A stretch of DNA of 64,000 nt from Cladorhizidae sp. MBARI D1340-BT2 (taxonomy: Eukaryota; Porifera; Demospongiae; Poecilosclerida; Cladorhizidae). A program made the position numbers and the translations under genes. Location of the stretch: the NCBI GenBank assembly GCA_028752905.1, contig JAQNBH010000005.1:3024328-3088327 (forward strand), given 5' to 3'. Under the pieces are notes generated by a model. It made no database searches and was not told the origin of the DNA. It saw only the letters and a list, made by a program, of their open reading frames with translations. Shown piece by piece: positions 29,891 to 41,960 of this stretch; the stretch's first letter is position 1; the number at the start of each line of letters is the position of its first letter.

Positions 29891-32800
29891 CCTAGAAGAT
29901 AGAAAAGCTATGCAGGCTAATGTACAAGCCTTTAATGGACACACTCACCACAGCAGATTGCTTGAGAGCATGCTAGAAATGAAGCTTTGGGTGGGAGGCC
30001 TGAGAATCCCCATGTTACAAGCAGAACGAATGTGGCTAGAGGAGTCTGATGATGCAGAAGCTTCCTCGACAAAGGTGGTTCACAATATGATGGTGGTACA
30101 GCTTATCATTGTGTTCCATTCTGCTTACATAGCATTACTTGTTCACTACAATGTTGTAGTGTTCCTTGCATTGTGTTCAGTGGTTGAAATTGACCTTTGA
30201 CCTTATTGCTAGCTGGACAGTGACAACAGCGAAGAAGAATAGGATTTGATCATGCTTTTAGATAACAGGAGAAGAACGAAAAAGATATAGAGATCTAGCT
30301 AGCAACTAGCCCATTTCCCTTTGCTCTTACACATATGTATATGTTTTTAAGAGACTTGCCACAAACATGAGAGAAGCTTCTCTCTGATTCAACAAGCTTC
30401 TCTTCATCAATTACCATCTCCTAGTTAAGTTGTTAATGGTACAGTTGATCACATGCTGATTCTAGCATCTGATTGACCTGACACTGCATTGCTAATGCTG
30501 GAATAGAACATTTTTCTTATCGAGCATGCTGTTGCATTCTGTTAGTTTCCTTGTGCTGTCCTGTTCACAATATGATGGCAGAACGGAAGTTCTGCTAAGC
30601 CCTGTCATATCCTTAATGCAAGCCTATGAGGTGAAGCAAAGGAGATGCCTTACTAGTTACCTTACCAGTTAGTGCCAAACCTGACAGGAAGAGTCCAACA
30701 GGCATATGCAGCAATGAAGCTACAGAAGAGATGTTGGAGGCTATGCAGCATTGAAGCAAGCGAGATTAACATTATGACAGGATAGAATGTAATGAATGCA
30801 ATGCAACGCTCTGCTTGGCACTGTCATACTGTGAACTGGCAGGACGATCCCAACAGATGTAAAAACAGAAGTGCAGGACAGATAGCACACCATGCTGTGC
30901 TCACCTATTGCAGTGTGCTATAGCTACTGATGTTATGGTGTCATACATTGTTGTATAGTGTGAAGTACACATTATCACCTTGTCACATGGTAATGTGATT
31001 CTAATAAGTGGCATACCTTTGCAGTGTGGTTTAGCAGCTGGCTCTCTTACTATTAAATGAGTGTGTATACCGCTGCAAAATCAAAAACAGGACCAAGAAA
31101 GCTGGTTTTGATGGGCTAAATGTTGTGTAGCTAACTGGGCTTGATCTGATCAATTAGAGTCTGCTAAATTTCAAAAAGGACTATATATGAAGGCTTCATT
31201 TTTGATGAACTAAACGTCACTTCCTGTTTTGACTATGATACAGCTTCCTATCAATTAGTCATTGGACAGGATCAAAAAGACTCGACTAATGGACTAAAGG
31301 TCAGCCAACTATATTTTGACTGACCTGCAATAAATGATAGTGTGTTTATGTCAATAATATAGACCTGGGCATGAGCTATGGTCGTTCACAACCAGAGAGG
31401 ACTACATCTGTGAAGCACCCATAGTTAAGTCCCCATGCTGCAGGATCATCACATGCATGTAAGTTGTGTGTGCATGCATCTACTGTGTTTTGTGTAAGGT
31501 TGGGATAGTTAACTATGTGTTTATAATTACTTCAATAATATAGCCCGGTTCTTCATCTCAGAATCTTACAATTGCATCATCATCATGACATCATCTGCAT
31601 TCTCATATTGTTCTATATAGTCATTATCTTAACACTAGCCACTGCATGCAATTACTAAACATCTCCTTCCCATTGTTGGCAATCACAAGTTCATCCAGCT
31701 GGAGTATAACTGATTCCCCTTGCTGGTAAGTAAACCCAAAGCTGCATGCATTTCCACATCAAATTTGCAGAAGATCTGGCTAGTTGCTTATCACCATGCT
31801 GAGTGATTGAACCTTGGGTAATCTGTGCTGTTATCTCTCCCTTCCTTGAAAACATCGCTAGGTCCTCAACTTTCCAAGCCTTCAGTCATCTCTCCTTGTA
31901 GGTAAATGTGTTCCTTCATTTTTGAGCTGCTGTTGAATTTTGCAGTATGTACAAGAATCAACATGACAATGGTGGGCATTAAAGCCACAGGTTCCCAGTG
32001 CTGAAAAAGCAGAAAAAATGCTAGCCAACTCAGCAATGAATGAGTTGCCTACATTTCCTTGAGATACCATGAAGCAGTTCTTTCTGCAGTGAACAACTTA
32101 AGCATATGTTTCCTCCCAAGACACTTTCACAAGTCAGTTTCCTGACAAAATTGGGTCAGCCAATGGGTTGAAACAGGTAAGTTTAAAGTGGATATGTGGA
32201 GTAGATGGAGGAAGCAGAGAAATACTCGCTAGAGTGCTAGACATTGCTGAGGCTGGAAGAACTATAGCACACTGCAAGAATTTTTTGTTGGAGTACTGGG
32301 CATGGCTGACAAGAATTTGATGTATTTCCTTCACTTTGGGATGGTGGATGGGAGTTAGGCTACTGCTCCTTTATCCTGGGAAGACAGTTCACGTATGGTC
32401 TCCCTGCTTTGACACATCATAGTTAGTAAGGCCTTTGAACACAACTTGAGTCGTCTTATTTAATGTGCAGTTCATTACACATGCCCATGAATGTGGAGAG
32501 CAACAGATTGGCATGCATACTTACAATATTTTGATGTCATATAGTTGACAGCAATGTGAAATGCACTGCTGATCTCTCTGTCATGTTTCTGTAACAAGAT
32601 CCAATGTGGGTTCATGTCTTGAGTGTACAGATGCATTCTCTGTTTTCGGGGGTGTAGATGTGATGAAGCATTCTCTGTTGTCAGACTGGTGCCAAAGCAC
32701 TCTTGATGTGCAGAGAGCCAGCAGTACAACATTTCATGATATATGATTGCATTGTAGAACAGAACTCAAGTTGTATTTATGCTGGATAACTGTGATACCT

Positions 32801-34114
32801 CTCCTGCACGTCAGCTTTTCCCCTCTGAATCAGATGTATATCTGGTAAGAGGCGACCTTCAACCACTCTGAATTATGGTTATATTGCAGTATGTTCAGTA
32901 TTCATTGCATATTTTCCTTCTGCAATAGTCTTCTTTGTTAGTGCAGATCAGCATGTCCAAAACTAGACCTTTACTTTTCTTAGAATTACTTAAAACTTAC
33001 TTCATTAGCTTTTCTTCTTCCAACTGGTTCAAATGCAACACTCCGCGAACATATAGCCCCACCAAGAAGTGCATACCTTTAACCACAAATTCACGAAAAG
33101 TATATTGTGCGAAGGGCTTTGATGTTCTAAATGTCGACTTGACTCTGCAACCAAATTTGAACCTTACCTACCAATTTAGCACCTAGTAGTGGCAATCCTT
33201 TGCCTGTTGTAGAATTCTTATATACCAAACTGTATGAAGAGTGTCAATTTTATTATGAATTCTCACAAGTCAGACTAAAACAGAATTCAGCCCACCATGC
33301 CATAAGGTATGCACAGTACAATAGTAAAAAAATGCATAAGAGAGAGCTCTACAGAATGGCTGTTGTGGAATTTGATTTTTTTTTATTAATTAAGAAAGTT
33401 ATGATTTTTTGATAATCAAAGTAACCATACTAACGATGGGTGGAGCTGCATTCTAATTGGTCCAATTTAGTTCTTCCTTCAAGAATCTGAAGAATTGCTA
33501 TCTTACTTTTTTTTTGTGGGATTTTCAAACATTGATTTTAGGTAATTCACATTATTACTGAACAAACAAAATCTGGACATTTATGTTGAACTGCACTATT
33601 CTAAGTACTTAATGGTTCCTTGAAGAAGTCACATCTCACAAGTACACTTTTAGATAGAATTGTGTGTTCTGAGCTATGGTTGTTGAGACTTACTTTATGA
33701 CTTATTTCAACTCTATTGGACTTACCTCTGATGGGTAAAAGATGCCTGAAGTAGTCTGGCAATCACAGTTCAGTGTATACTTCAAGGAAAAGTCAACTTT
33801 GTTCAGTTGCTACAAGTAAGAACAAGCAGAACAGAATCTCATTTCTTCAGGTTGTTATAGCCTCTCTGATTGGTTATAACCACAGAGCATCACCACTTCA
33901 CCAGTAGACAAATGCAGCTGCAATAGCTTGAAGCTGCTATTAATGCATCATGTGAGAAAGATAGATAGATTGTTGATGGTATTTTATAAGCTTAAAGAGG
34001 TTTTCTAAAGCAATAATAACTCGTCAGCTTCAGCGTTTATTACACAAGTGTTTATGATTTTTGCCAATCTTCAAGCTGTAGAGTGTGAAAATTCATTGAA
34101 CTCTTCATTATTGT
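29891..34114. other. Long region with no gene recognised
   Basis: 4.2 kb of AT-rich, mostly unique DNA. Open frames of 60-96 codons occur (for example 29910-30200 plus, 31882-32070, 32134-32334 and 32475-32732 minus), but none has a known domain, consistent codon use or splice support. Probably intergenic, with old unrecognisable transposon debris. Confidence 0.5.
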
Positions 34115-34581
34115 TACTTTTATTATTATTATTTTCACTTTACAGTACACATGAATTACAGATGAGTTGACAGTGATGAGGGTGTAGCTTTCTACTGAAG
34201 GTCTACTAGAAATTAACTAGTAGCCAATAATAAGGGAAGAGAACATTAGAACAATTTACAGGCGGACATTGAAAGTGGAAAGTCCATGAGTTATTGGAAT
34301 CAAAGTTTGCAATGAAATGATTATGAAAATATGATTTTGAGATATTTAATTTTAGACAATAACATGTTAAGATCAATACATGGCAGATAGTTCCAAGGTG
34401 AGGGAGTCAGTTAAAAAAGACATGCTGACCTTTGATTGCGGTGGGATTGAGTGTGGAGTAACTTTACGTGACCTCCTGATCTTGTGCATGATAGAGTTAT
34501 ATAATCGAGGATGTTATAAAGTGACCTGTAGGCTCTTTTAAAGATTTAACTAGAAATAATATGTCATTCAGTTCAAGTCAT
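34115..34581 (-). mobile_element. 3' UTR and tail of the CR1-like LINE, separated from its coding part by a gypsy insertion
   Basis: Starts at an (ATT)n tract (34120-34135), the LINE's 3' end on the minus strand, and runs to the GTCAT target duplication of the gypsy element. It resembles the uninterrupted copy at 25735-26170. The coding part resumes at 39025. Confidence 0.6.
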
Positions 34582-35056
34582 TGTTATCTCCAACCTCAAG
34601 AGACCTAACAGATACCAACCTTGGTAATTTGCTGCCACCAGAGTCTCTCCCTAACTTCTTCTAGCTAAACCCCAAGCTTGACAAAAGAGTTTTAGATCTT
34701 AAGTAGCTTATATTAGAACAACAGTCGAGTAGCAGAATATGAAGATAGGATGAGACTGCCCAAGCCTAGACTGCAGAGGGGTTTAAATACCCTTGCAGCC
34801 AGGCTTTCACAGCTTATGGTGTTGATAACAGTGTGAGAGTAGTAGAATTACTGTATTTCGACTTATCTAAAAAGAGTGTGAGATGATATCATGATTGTCC
34901 TATGTCTTGACAGTCTGAGTTCATGAATTCTGATTGTCCTATGTGTTGATAGTCTGAGGTCACGAGTTCTAGCTCTATTTATAAATTCTATCTAGCTCTA
35001 TTCATAAATTCTATTTTTGGCAGGGCTCTGCAGCCAGTCAGGGATGAGGCCTGACA
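34582..35056 (-). repeat. 3' LTR of the deleted gypsy element
   Basis: A 475-bp copy, about 50 bp longer than the 5' LTR because of an internal tandem duplication (attgtcctatgt(c/g)ttga block near 34890-34960). It starts and ends with the TG/CA dinucleotides. Confidence 0.85.
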
Positions 35057-35470
35057 TTACACCCTCCTTGAACATCACACCCTCCTTGAAAAGGTTGTTG
35101 CCGTTCTTTTTCTTCTTCCTGCTCTCCATCCACAAGCCTGACAAGAGTGTCCATCGGCGTTACCATTCTTTGGGCCAGGACGATAGTGGATGGTGGAGTT
35201 ATAGGGTTGCAGCAGTAATGCCCACTGCATTTATCTGCCATTGAGGTGAGTTGAAGAGTGGAGATGTGTTAAAGCCTTGTGGTCGGTTTCAACAGTGAAG
35301 GGCTTCCCCACCAGGTAAACACCATAGTGCTGGATGCTTCGTATGATGATGGACAAACATTCGATCTCCGTGGCAGAGTACCTCGTCTCTGCTGGACGCA
35401 GCTTGCTGGAGTAGAACCCCACTGGTAATTCTTCATCTTTCCTCACCACACTCAGAACACCAGCAATCCC
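35057..35470 (-). pseudogene. Gypsy RNase H domain remnant
   Basis: Frame 35231-35449 carries the RNase H signature (GFYSSKLRPAETRYSATEIE, then FTVETDHKALTHL). It continues in another frame with the connection-domain ending IHYRPGPKNGNAD. Integrase, which should follow, is absent; the sequence goes straight to the 3' LTR. Confidence 0.75.
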
Positions 35471-35654
35471 CTTAGTGGATGCATCTGTGTAGGATAAATA
35501 TGTCTGTGGGAGTGGGGATGGTAAGGGAGGACACTCGGGAAAGGGTATGGCATAGATAATTCATAGCAGTAGACCAACACACAACATTATCTGCGCTCTT
35601 CTGCATCACATGGTGAGTCCTATGGACTTGTGGATGTAATTAGGGATAAATATC

Positions 35655-36128
35655 CTATAGTATCCTTTGGTATATACCCAGGAAGGATTGTACATCCTTT
35701 TTGGTTCTCACATAGTTTCTGATTGCTTCCACCCTGTGGTCTGGTTTTGTGATGTGGTTATCCTTTCTGCAATCAATGCACAGTCGAACGGTGCCATCAG
35801 GCTTACGAACTGGAACCTTGGGTGAGGACCAAGGGCTGGTCGATGGCACTACTGTGCCAGACTCTTGTAATAGCCAGACCTCCTCCCTCAGCTGGTCCCT
35901 CCATGCCGGAGCTAACCTATATGGGTATGTCCTGATTGGCTTCTTCTTGCCAGTATCAATCTCATGACATATATCCCTGGCTCTACCAACCTCCTGCCTT
36001 ACTACATCATTATATTCAGCTAGCAAGGCTCCCACCTCACTATTCTGTCTGTCTGTCAGAGCTGGCAGCTCTGTAAGTACTTTACCCTGCTCCTGGCCCT
36101 CATCTTCCTCTTCTGCTACTACTACCAT
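35655..36128 (-). pseudogene. Gypsy reverse transcriptase, N-terminal and distal parts only
   Basis: The frame contains the pre-RT segment (YRLAPAWRDQLREEVWLLQE) and early RT motifs (SPWSSPKVPVRKPDGTVRLC, ID.RKDN.ITKPD). It then jumps directly to the region beyond the catalytic centre (VEAIRNY..TKKDVQSFLG). The segment with the catalytic aspartates is deleted within an otherwise open frame. Confidence 0.8.
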
Positions 36129-36210
36129 ACCTAGTAGTGGATTATCAGGAGCCAGGCCTTTAACATGTTGATATGCGCTATTCTTCTCTTACTTCTTCTT
36201 TCAGGTAAGG

Positions 36211-36510
36211 CTAGTCTTGGGTCCTCTTCTTGATGACTCCACAGCTTAAGCTTGTCTGAGCTTCTTCCTGAAGCTCGGGTATAGGGATATCTATGGGCTC
36301 ACCGTCCTGTGTTGCTTGTATTTCAACCTCCCCAACTTTCTCATCCACAAACATTTCATCGCTAAATTGAAAGGGCATGGCACCTGACTCTGCACTGAGC
36401 TCTGTGTCAGTCTGTACCTCTGCTGCCTGGCATACAGCCTGATTCCTTGTGATTAAAGTTAGCTCATGCATCTTATTGTTGGCTGCCTTTAGCTCCTCTT
36501 TGGCCTGCAT
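36211..36510 (-). pseudogene. Gypsy internal frame, function unclear
   Basis: About 99 codons, acidic (DEMFVDEKVGEVEIQATQDG). It lies where the protease/pol linker would be. No domain recognised. Confidence 0.35.
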
Positions 36511-36797
36511 TTGTTGAACTTCTAGCTCTAATCATAATGCCCTATTCATACCCAATAAATTTTTTTCCTGGGCATTGTCCACCACTGCTACTATGTGGTG
36601 TAATCTGTGCTTCCCTACCTCTATCCAGACCTTAGCTAAAGGCTGAGATGCATTGAACCCATTGAAGCCAAGTAACATTCCTACCCAGGTATTCTTTTTC
36701 CTCTACCAGGTTTGCATCAACTACGGTCCTGTCTGATCCCATATCTCTGCAAGTTGCATGGGTCTAAATCTACATCCCTCCCTCATGACTGTCCTAG

Positions 36798-38455
36798 CTA
36801 GAGTCCTTGAGTGTGTTGCATGCCTATTGGGGTTGGGGGGAGTGGGAGTGCTAGTGTAGGATGTGCCAGTATTTCTACAGTCGACTCAACACATACAATG
36901 CACCACAGAGGAGAGGGCAACCCTCCAACATGACTCACAAATGCCCCAAGACACCCCAGAGCTGACAGGGGAGACGAGAAAGACACCACTACCGGGAACC
37001 CCACAGAGATGACGATTCTCTCTGGCCTTCCCTGCCCTCTACATAGACCTGGTTGTCTGATGGCTGCTATTTTTGACCAAGACATTTCACTGGGTTTTTC
37101 CATCCTAACTTCGATCTCTTCCCCAGAATTGTTCATACATCCAACCTTCTGCTTCCATGGCCAGTCAGGTCATTTATGGCCTTTCTTGCCACACCCAAAA
37201 CATGTAAGCACAAAGTTAACTCTATCCCCAGACCTATCTTGAGGCTTTCCCTGAGAGCTACCATAAAACGGGTTGTTTACATCACCCATAGACTGACTGC
37301 ACTCTTGGTTATGGTGTCCTTCCCTGCTGTCTTGGTTGACGTCGCAATGTGAGCGCCAGTTCCCGGGATGACTATCTTCATCCCATAGATTCCTCGACCA
37401 GTCTCCCAGGCAACTCCGCGGTTTCGTGTAGGGAAGTCGTCTGTCGCAGAATTGATTCTTCATGGCTTGTCGCTCTGTCATGAAGTTGGTGACATCCAGG
37501 AACGTCTCGGGTTTCCTTGCTCTGACATAGTTCGCATTCTCCAGTGAGTAGAGTGAAAGAAATTTTCCTGTTGCCACACTGTCTGGGCTGCCTCTTTTAT
37601 TGTATTGCAGTTTTCCATGAATGCTCTGCCAAACTTAGTAATTCTATTGTTTGTAGCTGCATTACCATCTGTCCTTCGGAAGGACCAGAACTCCCGCTCG
37701 CAGGCTTCTTTGGAATGTCTGAGCGCTTTCAGCAAGGCCATTTTCAGCAAATCATAGTCTATCTTGGCCTCCTCCGAGACAGATGTTGTGCAAGCTATGG
37801 ATGCAGTTCCTGTCAGTAGAGGTCTAGGCAGCTTGCCAATTCATCATTAACTGATCCCTGCTGTGGAGAGCATGTCTTCAAACTTTCTGAGGTAGAATGC
37901 AGGCTGGTCCTTGTCCGTTCAGGGAGCAATTTTATCTGCCAGCATCCTTTTTCTATCTCTGTTTCATCAGCTGTCATCCAAGTGTTTCTGGCGATGCTCC
38001 ACTTCATCTTGGTATTCTTGCTGAAGATTGAGTTGCATCAGCAGTAAGTACTCATGGAGTTCTCTTTTGTGCTGTTCCTCTTTCGCTTCCAGTTCTCTGG
38101 TTCATTCTTCCTCTTCTCTTTCTCTGGTTCGACGTTCTTCCACTTCTCTTTCTCTGGTTTGACTCTTCTCTACGTTCAATTCTTCTGTTCTCCACATTAG
38201 TCAGGATAATGCCTGGATGGCTTCCAGTGGGTTGGGAAATTCTGTTGTAGTCTTTGTTATTGACGGTCGATGGCTTGCCAAGCCCTTTTTGATATCCGTA
38301 TTTGTGTCTTTCATGTCGGTCATCTGGACTTGCACAACACAGGGGCAAAATACACAATATGTAAATAATATACAAACACTATGCAGAATATCAAACAATA
38401 TACACCAGAAATGCTGAATACACGCTGAATATGCTCTCTCACTTCTCCGAGTCAA
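36798..38455 (-). pseudogene. Gypsy gag region, broken
   Basis: Several overlapping minus-strand frames. A CCHC knuckle begins CFGCGKKGHK at 37170-37200, after an Arg/Asn/Gly-rich stretch in frame 37170-37577. Upstream frames (37478-37750, 37813-38007, 38052-38455) give pieces of the capsid-like part. Frames are interrupted repeatedly. Confidence 0.6.
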
Positions 38456-38599
38456 TCAAGCTGAGCCAAGCACTGGTCACAGCTCCAATTCTCTGCTTAG
38501 CCAAACACCAGCTGTCTTCTAGAAAAAATAAGGGAACGCAACACAATAGCTAACCAGTCCCCTTCCATGACAAGGTAAAAACCACCGCTTGCCACCAGA

Positions 38600-39024
38600 T
38601 GTTTAGAGTCTCCAACCTCAAGAGACCTAACAGATACCAACCTTGGTAATTTGCTGCCACCAGAGTTTTTCTCTAACTTCTTCTAACTAAACCCCAAGCT
38701 TAACAAAAGAGTTGATCTTAAGTAGCTTATATTAGAACAACAGTAGCAGTTTTATGAAGATAGGATGAAACTGCCCAAGCCTGGACTGCAGAGGGGTTTA
38801 AATACCCTTGCAGCCAGGCTTTCACCCTATGGTGTTGATAACAGTGTGAGAGTAGCAGAATTACAGGACTAGCAACACATCATCTCACACTCTTAGATGT
38901 GTTGCTAGTCTGAGGTCATGAGTTCTAGCTCTATTTATAAATTCTATCTAGCTCTATTTATAAATTCTATTTATAGTTTGATCTTTGCATGCAGGGCTCA
39001 GACAGTCAGGGCTGAGGCCTGACA
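38600..39024 (-). repeat. 5' LTR of the deleted gypsy element
   Basis: A 425-bp copy of the LTR. In sense direction it is followed by tctggtggcaagcggtgg, a TGG-starting primer-binding-site-like string. Confidence 0.85.
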
Positions 39025-39029
39025 GTCAT

Positions 39030-40060
39030 CATTAAGGGAAGAATCAATAGGCAAGACTTGTAGTCAGATTTGTTGTCATTAAGTACGAATTTGGTAGCTC
39101 ATCTTCGTATTTTGTCTTTCATCAGGTGAGGATGCCAGACAGGAGAACAATAGGTGAGTTGGGATTTAACAAGAGACATGAAAAGTATCTTTTTGGCACT
39201 AATCGAGTCACAATGATTGAAAGTACGATGAAGAAGGCTCAAGGTTCGATAGGCTTTTGAGAGGATGTTTGATATATGAAGGTTCCATGTTAGATCATTT
39301 GAAATAATTACACCTAGATCTTTAACATTATATTTGGAGTTCATGCAAATATCATCCAAAAAGTATTTTGAGTCAACAGCAGAAACTTTTGAGAAAATCC
39401 TCAAAAAGCAACACTTTGCGAAGTTAAAAGAGAGATGCCAATCAGTCAACCATTTTGCGAGTGAGGATAAATCATTTTGAAGAAGGGATACATCAGAAAC
39501 TGATTTAATACTTTTAAAACACTTGGTATCATCTGCATATAAGAGTAGAGAAGATGAAGAAATTGTATAGTTGGAATGTCATTTATGTAGATCAAAAATA
39601 GTAATGGACCAAGAATGCTGCCTTGCGGAACTCCAGAACTGACTGGAAGAAGATCTGAGTGGTTATTATTATTTAGTGATACCATTTGACAGCGAGTGAC
39701 TAGGTATCCTCTGAACCAATGTCACAGCTCTCCTGTTATACCAGAACACCACAGTTTGAAAAGAAGTTCTTGATGAGGAACACTATTTAGTCCAAGTACA
39801 CTACATCTAATTGAGATTTCTCATTAAGTGCACAATGTGTTGACTCAACAAAGCAACTGTCGAGTTGTTGAAGTAAATTATCCTTTCCATGACAAGAGAA
39901 AAACACCAGAGAAGGGAGCTGTGTCAGTAGTTTCCAACCGATGATTTGTGATGAACATCTGTACCAAGTTAGGTATGAGGAAAAGTAGAGATGGATGGGG
40001 TTAAATAAAAAGACAGATTCGTCATTGCAGTTTGTTGTTCGCAATGACGAAGGAAAGTAC
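39030..40060 (-). pseudogene. CR1/L2-like LINE reverse transcriptase, C-terminal half
   Basis: Minus-strand frames in order: 39787-40044 ends SQLDVVYLD; 39446-39685 has [20 protein letters not shown]; 39099-39449 carries LSFNFAKC..., NVKDLGVIISNDLTWN and YCSPVWHPHL, the standard post-catalytic region. Frameshifts separate them, one of them just where the catalytic YADD should be. The 5' part is missing. The 3' UTR continues at 34581 across the gypsy insertion. Confidence 0.85.
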
Positions 40061-40838
40061 TATACACAAGTTGTGTGTGTGTGGGGGGGGGGGGGGGGGG
40101 TTTGAAATATTGACTAGAAATAAAACAAGAATTTATAGACAAGAAACATTTGGATGACCCATTACCTATTAATATAATTTTATTATAGGTTCCTGTAAAT
40201 GTTATTGGCTACTGGTAACTTCTTGTTTCATTTCTTTTTGACCAGTATTCTTGTCTTGTTTTATTGCTTGTTTTTATAATAGTCAAGCAGCCACCTAAAA
40301 GAAGTTACTCAGTGTAACGCCAGAACTAACCAATCACAGATGTTAATATTTAACATGTGTATTGCTCAAGTAGTTACATGTGCTTATTTTTTACAACATG
40401 TGAGGCAATAAGATGATGCATCTGAGATGTCTATATATAGATATTGAGAATGAAGTTAACCTGCAGCCATGTATGGGTAGCTGTATATATATAGTAGTGA
40501 GTAAGAGGGTCTAGGATGTCAAAGCACTTAGAACAAGGACAAAAGTAACTCCCTTTCAAGTGTTGGAGACTTCAAAGAGGCCCACATGTAAGCTAATGTA
40601 CATTTGATAGTGGGGAAGCTCAGTTGAGGGTATTTATGGAGTTCCACAATAAGACATACGATTGAAATAATAAATGTCGTGAAGTTGAAATGCTGCAATA
40701 GTTATGTGTGAAGGATTCATAAGGTTCGTGACCTCAATGTGGATGGTCATCACCCTGCTAGAAGAGAAGTCACTTGAATGTTGGCAATAAATTATTGTGA
40801 ATTTAATGATCATGAAAATAGGTGTAAATCGTGACAAA
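40061..40838. other. Unique region with poly-G tract
   Basis: Poly-G of 18 bases at 40083-40100 after (GT)n. No gene recognised. Confidence 0.5.
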
Positions 40839-40996
40839 TATACTTCCTTATTGACCGCATACAAGCACAGCCTTGCTGTCACCACTTCCTTATTGACCAC
40901 ATACAAGCACAGCCTTGCTGTCACCACTTCCTTATTGACCGCATATAAGTGCAGCCTTGCTGTCACCATTTCCTTATTGACTGCAAACAAACATCT
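40839..40996. repeat. Minisatellite, 42-bp unit, 3.6 copies
   Basis: Core cttattgaccgcatacaagc followed by acagccttgctgtcaccact. The 14-residue peptide period seen on both strands is a by-product. Confidence 0.92.
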
Positions 40997-41039
40997 ACAC
41001 GTGTCATTAATCGCACATGATATATGAGTTCAAATAAGA

Positions 41040-41335
41040 CATCCCATCACAGGATCCATTCTCCACCATTGACGAGTTCCACTAACCTCCTACACGTTAT
41101 GCTTAAGCCTTCTAGTTGGTGACTCGACGAATGAGACAAACTTGAAAATACAGATCGAGTCATTCTCATCTTTCAGACATTTCTCCAGAAATAGTGTGTC
41201 CTGAAGATCATCCAGAACGTCAGTGGTGGTTGATTTGTAGTCTGTAACATAGTCATTTGAAATATATTTCATGCCCTGCATTGGACTCGTTCCAAAGTAA
41301 CTATGTCCTTAATTAGCCTTGGTATCATATAATAC
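41040..41335 (-). pseudogene. CR1/L2-like LINE ORF2, C-terminal fragment
   Basis: The minus strand reads LERVQCRA, then in shifted frames NDYVTDYKS, LQDTLFLEKCLKDENDSICI and FKFVSFV, the C-terminal tail typical of CR1/L2-type LINEs. It is the family region expected after the part seen at 39.1 kb, but it is a separate decayed copy. Confidence 0.65.
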
Positions 41336-41344
41336 GCATTGTAA

Positions 41345-41420
41345 GTAGTTTTTTTATTTTTATTTTTTTAAATTTTTTTAAATTTTATTATTATTATTAT
41401 TATCATTTTTTAAGGTAATA
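41345..41420. repeat. T-rich / (ATT)n tract
   Basis: Low-complexity tttatttttt...attattattattattatc. It probably includes the 3' tail of the LINE fragment that follows on the minus strand. Confidence 0.85.
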
Positions 41421-41960
41421 TATGAACTTTCATTGCACTTATTCATTTAGTTTATAGAATCCCCTTCCCTCAAGTTCAAATGTTCAAGTGATGACTAGGG
41501 AAATGGCTCATCCCCAACTCTGATGGCAAAGATCCCATTTACTGAGGCTGCATTCCCACGCTGCACATCCACAGAAATCCGTTGAAAAAGATGTTGATGG
41601 GAGTTCTCTTCGTAAGTCACTGACCTCAGGCGGCATCCCAACTCCCTGAAGAATGCCTTTGCTTGAGGCCCAAAGGATCCACAAGTCTCTACCGCCACAG
41701 GTACAAACTTGCATGCCGAGTCCAGGTGGGGCGTACTTCTCACCCTTCAAAATCCCCGCCTGGGCTACCACTGCACCAGCCTCAGTGACTGCAGCCAAAA
41801 GGTTGGATGGGGCAAAGGTGTCACTGCAGGTTGCATCCCATACCAAGAGTCTACCACTTGACCATGGAATGATGGACATGCCATCAGGTCTCTTTCCATC
41901 GGACAAAAGCAGACCTGAGTTACCTTGTTGTTGAAGGTATTTCCTGAGGAAACTAACTGA
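41421..41960 (-). pseudogene. LINE-type retroelement polyprotein, C-terminal fragment
   Basis: Two overlapping minus-strand frames. 41508-41906 has RPDGMSIIPWSSGRLLVWDA and ATCSDTFAPSNL; 41495-41743 has FVPVAVETCGSFGPQAKAFF and RISVDVQRGNAASVNGIFAI. This is a C-terminal block I recall from abundant retroelement polyproteins in sponges and cnidarians. One frameshift separates the halves. Its exact clade is uncertain. Confidence 0.6.

Larger units (their letters stand above)
34577..39029 (-). mobile_element. Deleted Ty3/gypsy LTR retrotransposon (4443 bp) with target duplications
   Basis: The element spans 34582-39024, flanked by GTCAT on both sides (34577-34581 and 39025-39029). Long terminal repeats start TGTCAGGCC and end with ACA on the minus strand. 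Internal content in sense order: gag with a CCHC knuckle, a stretch of pol, RNase H. The reverse transcriptase core and integrase are missing, so this is a non-autonomous deletion derivative. It inserted into a CR1-like LINE. Confidence 0.9.

Noticed and set aside
29910..30200. 96-codon plus-strand frame
   Set aside because: No recognisable domain; its flank is decayed LINE; likely chance.
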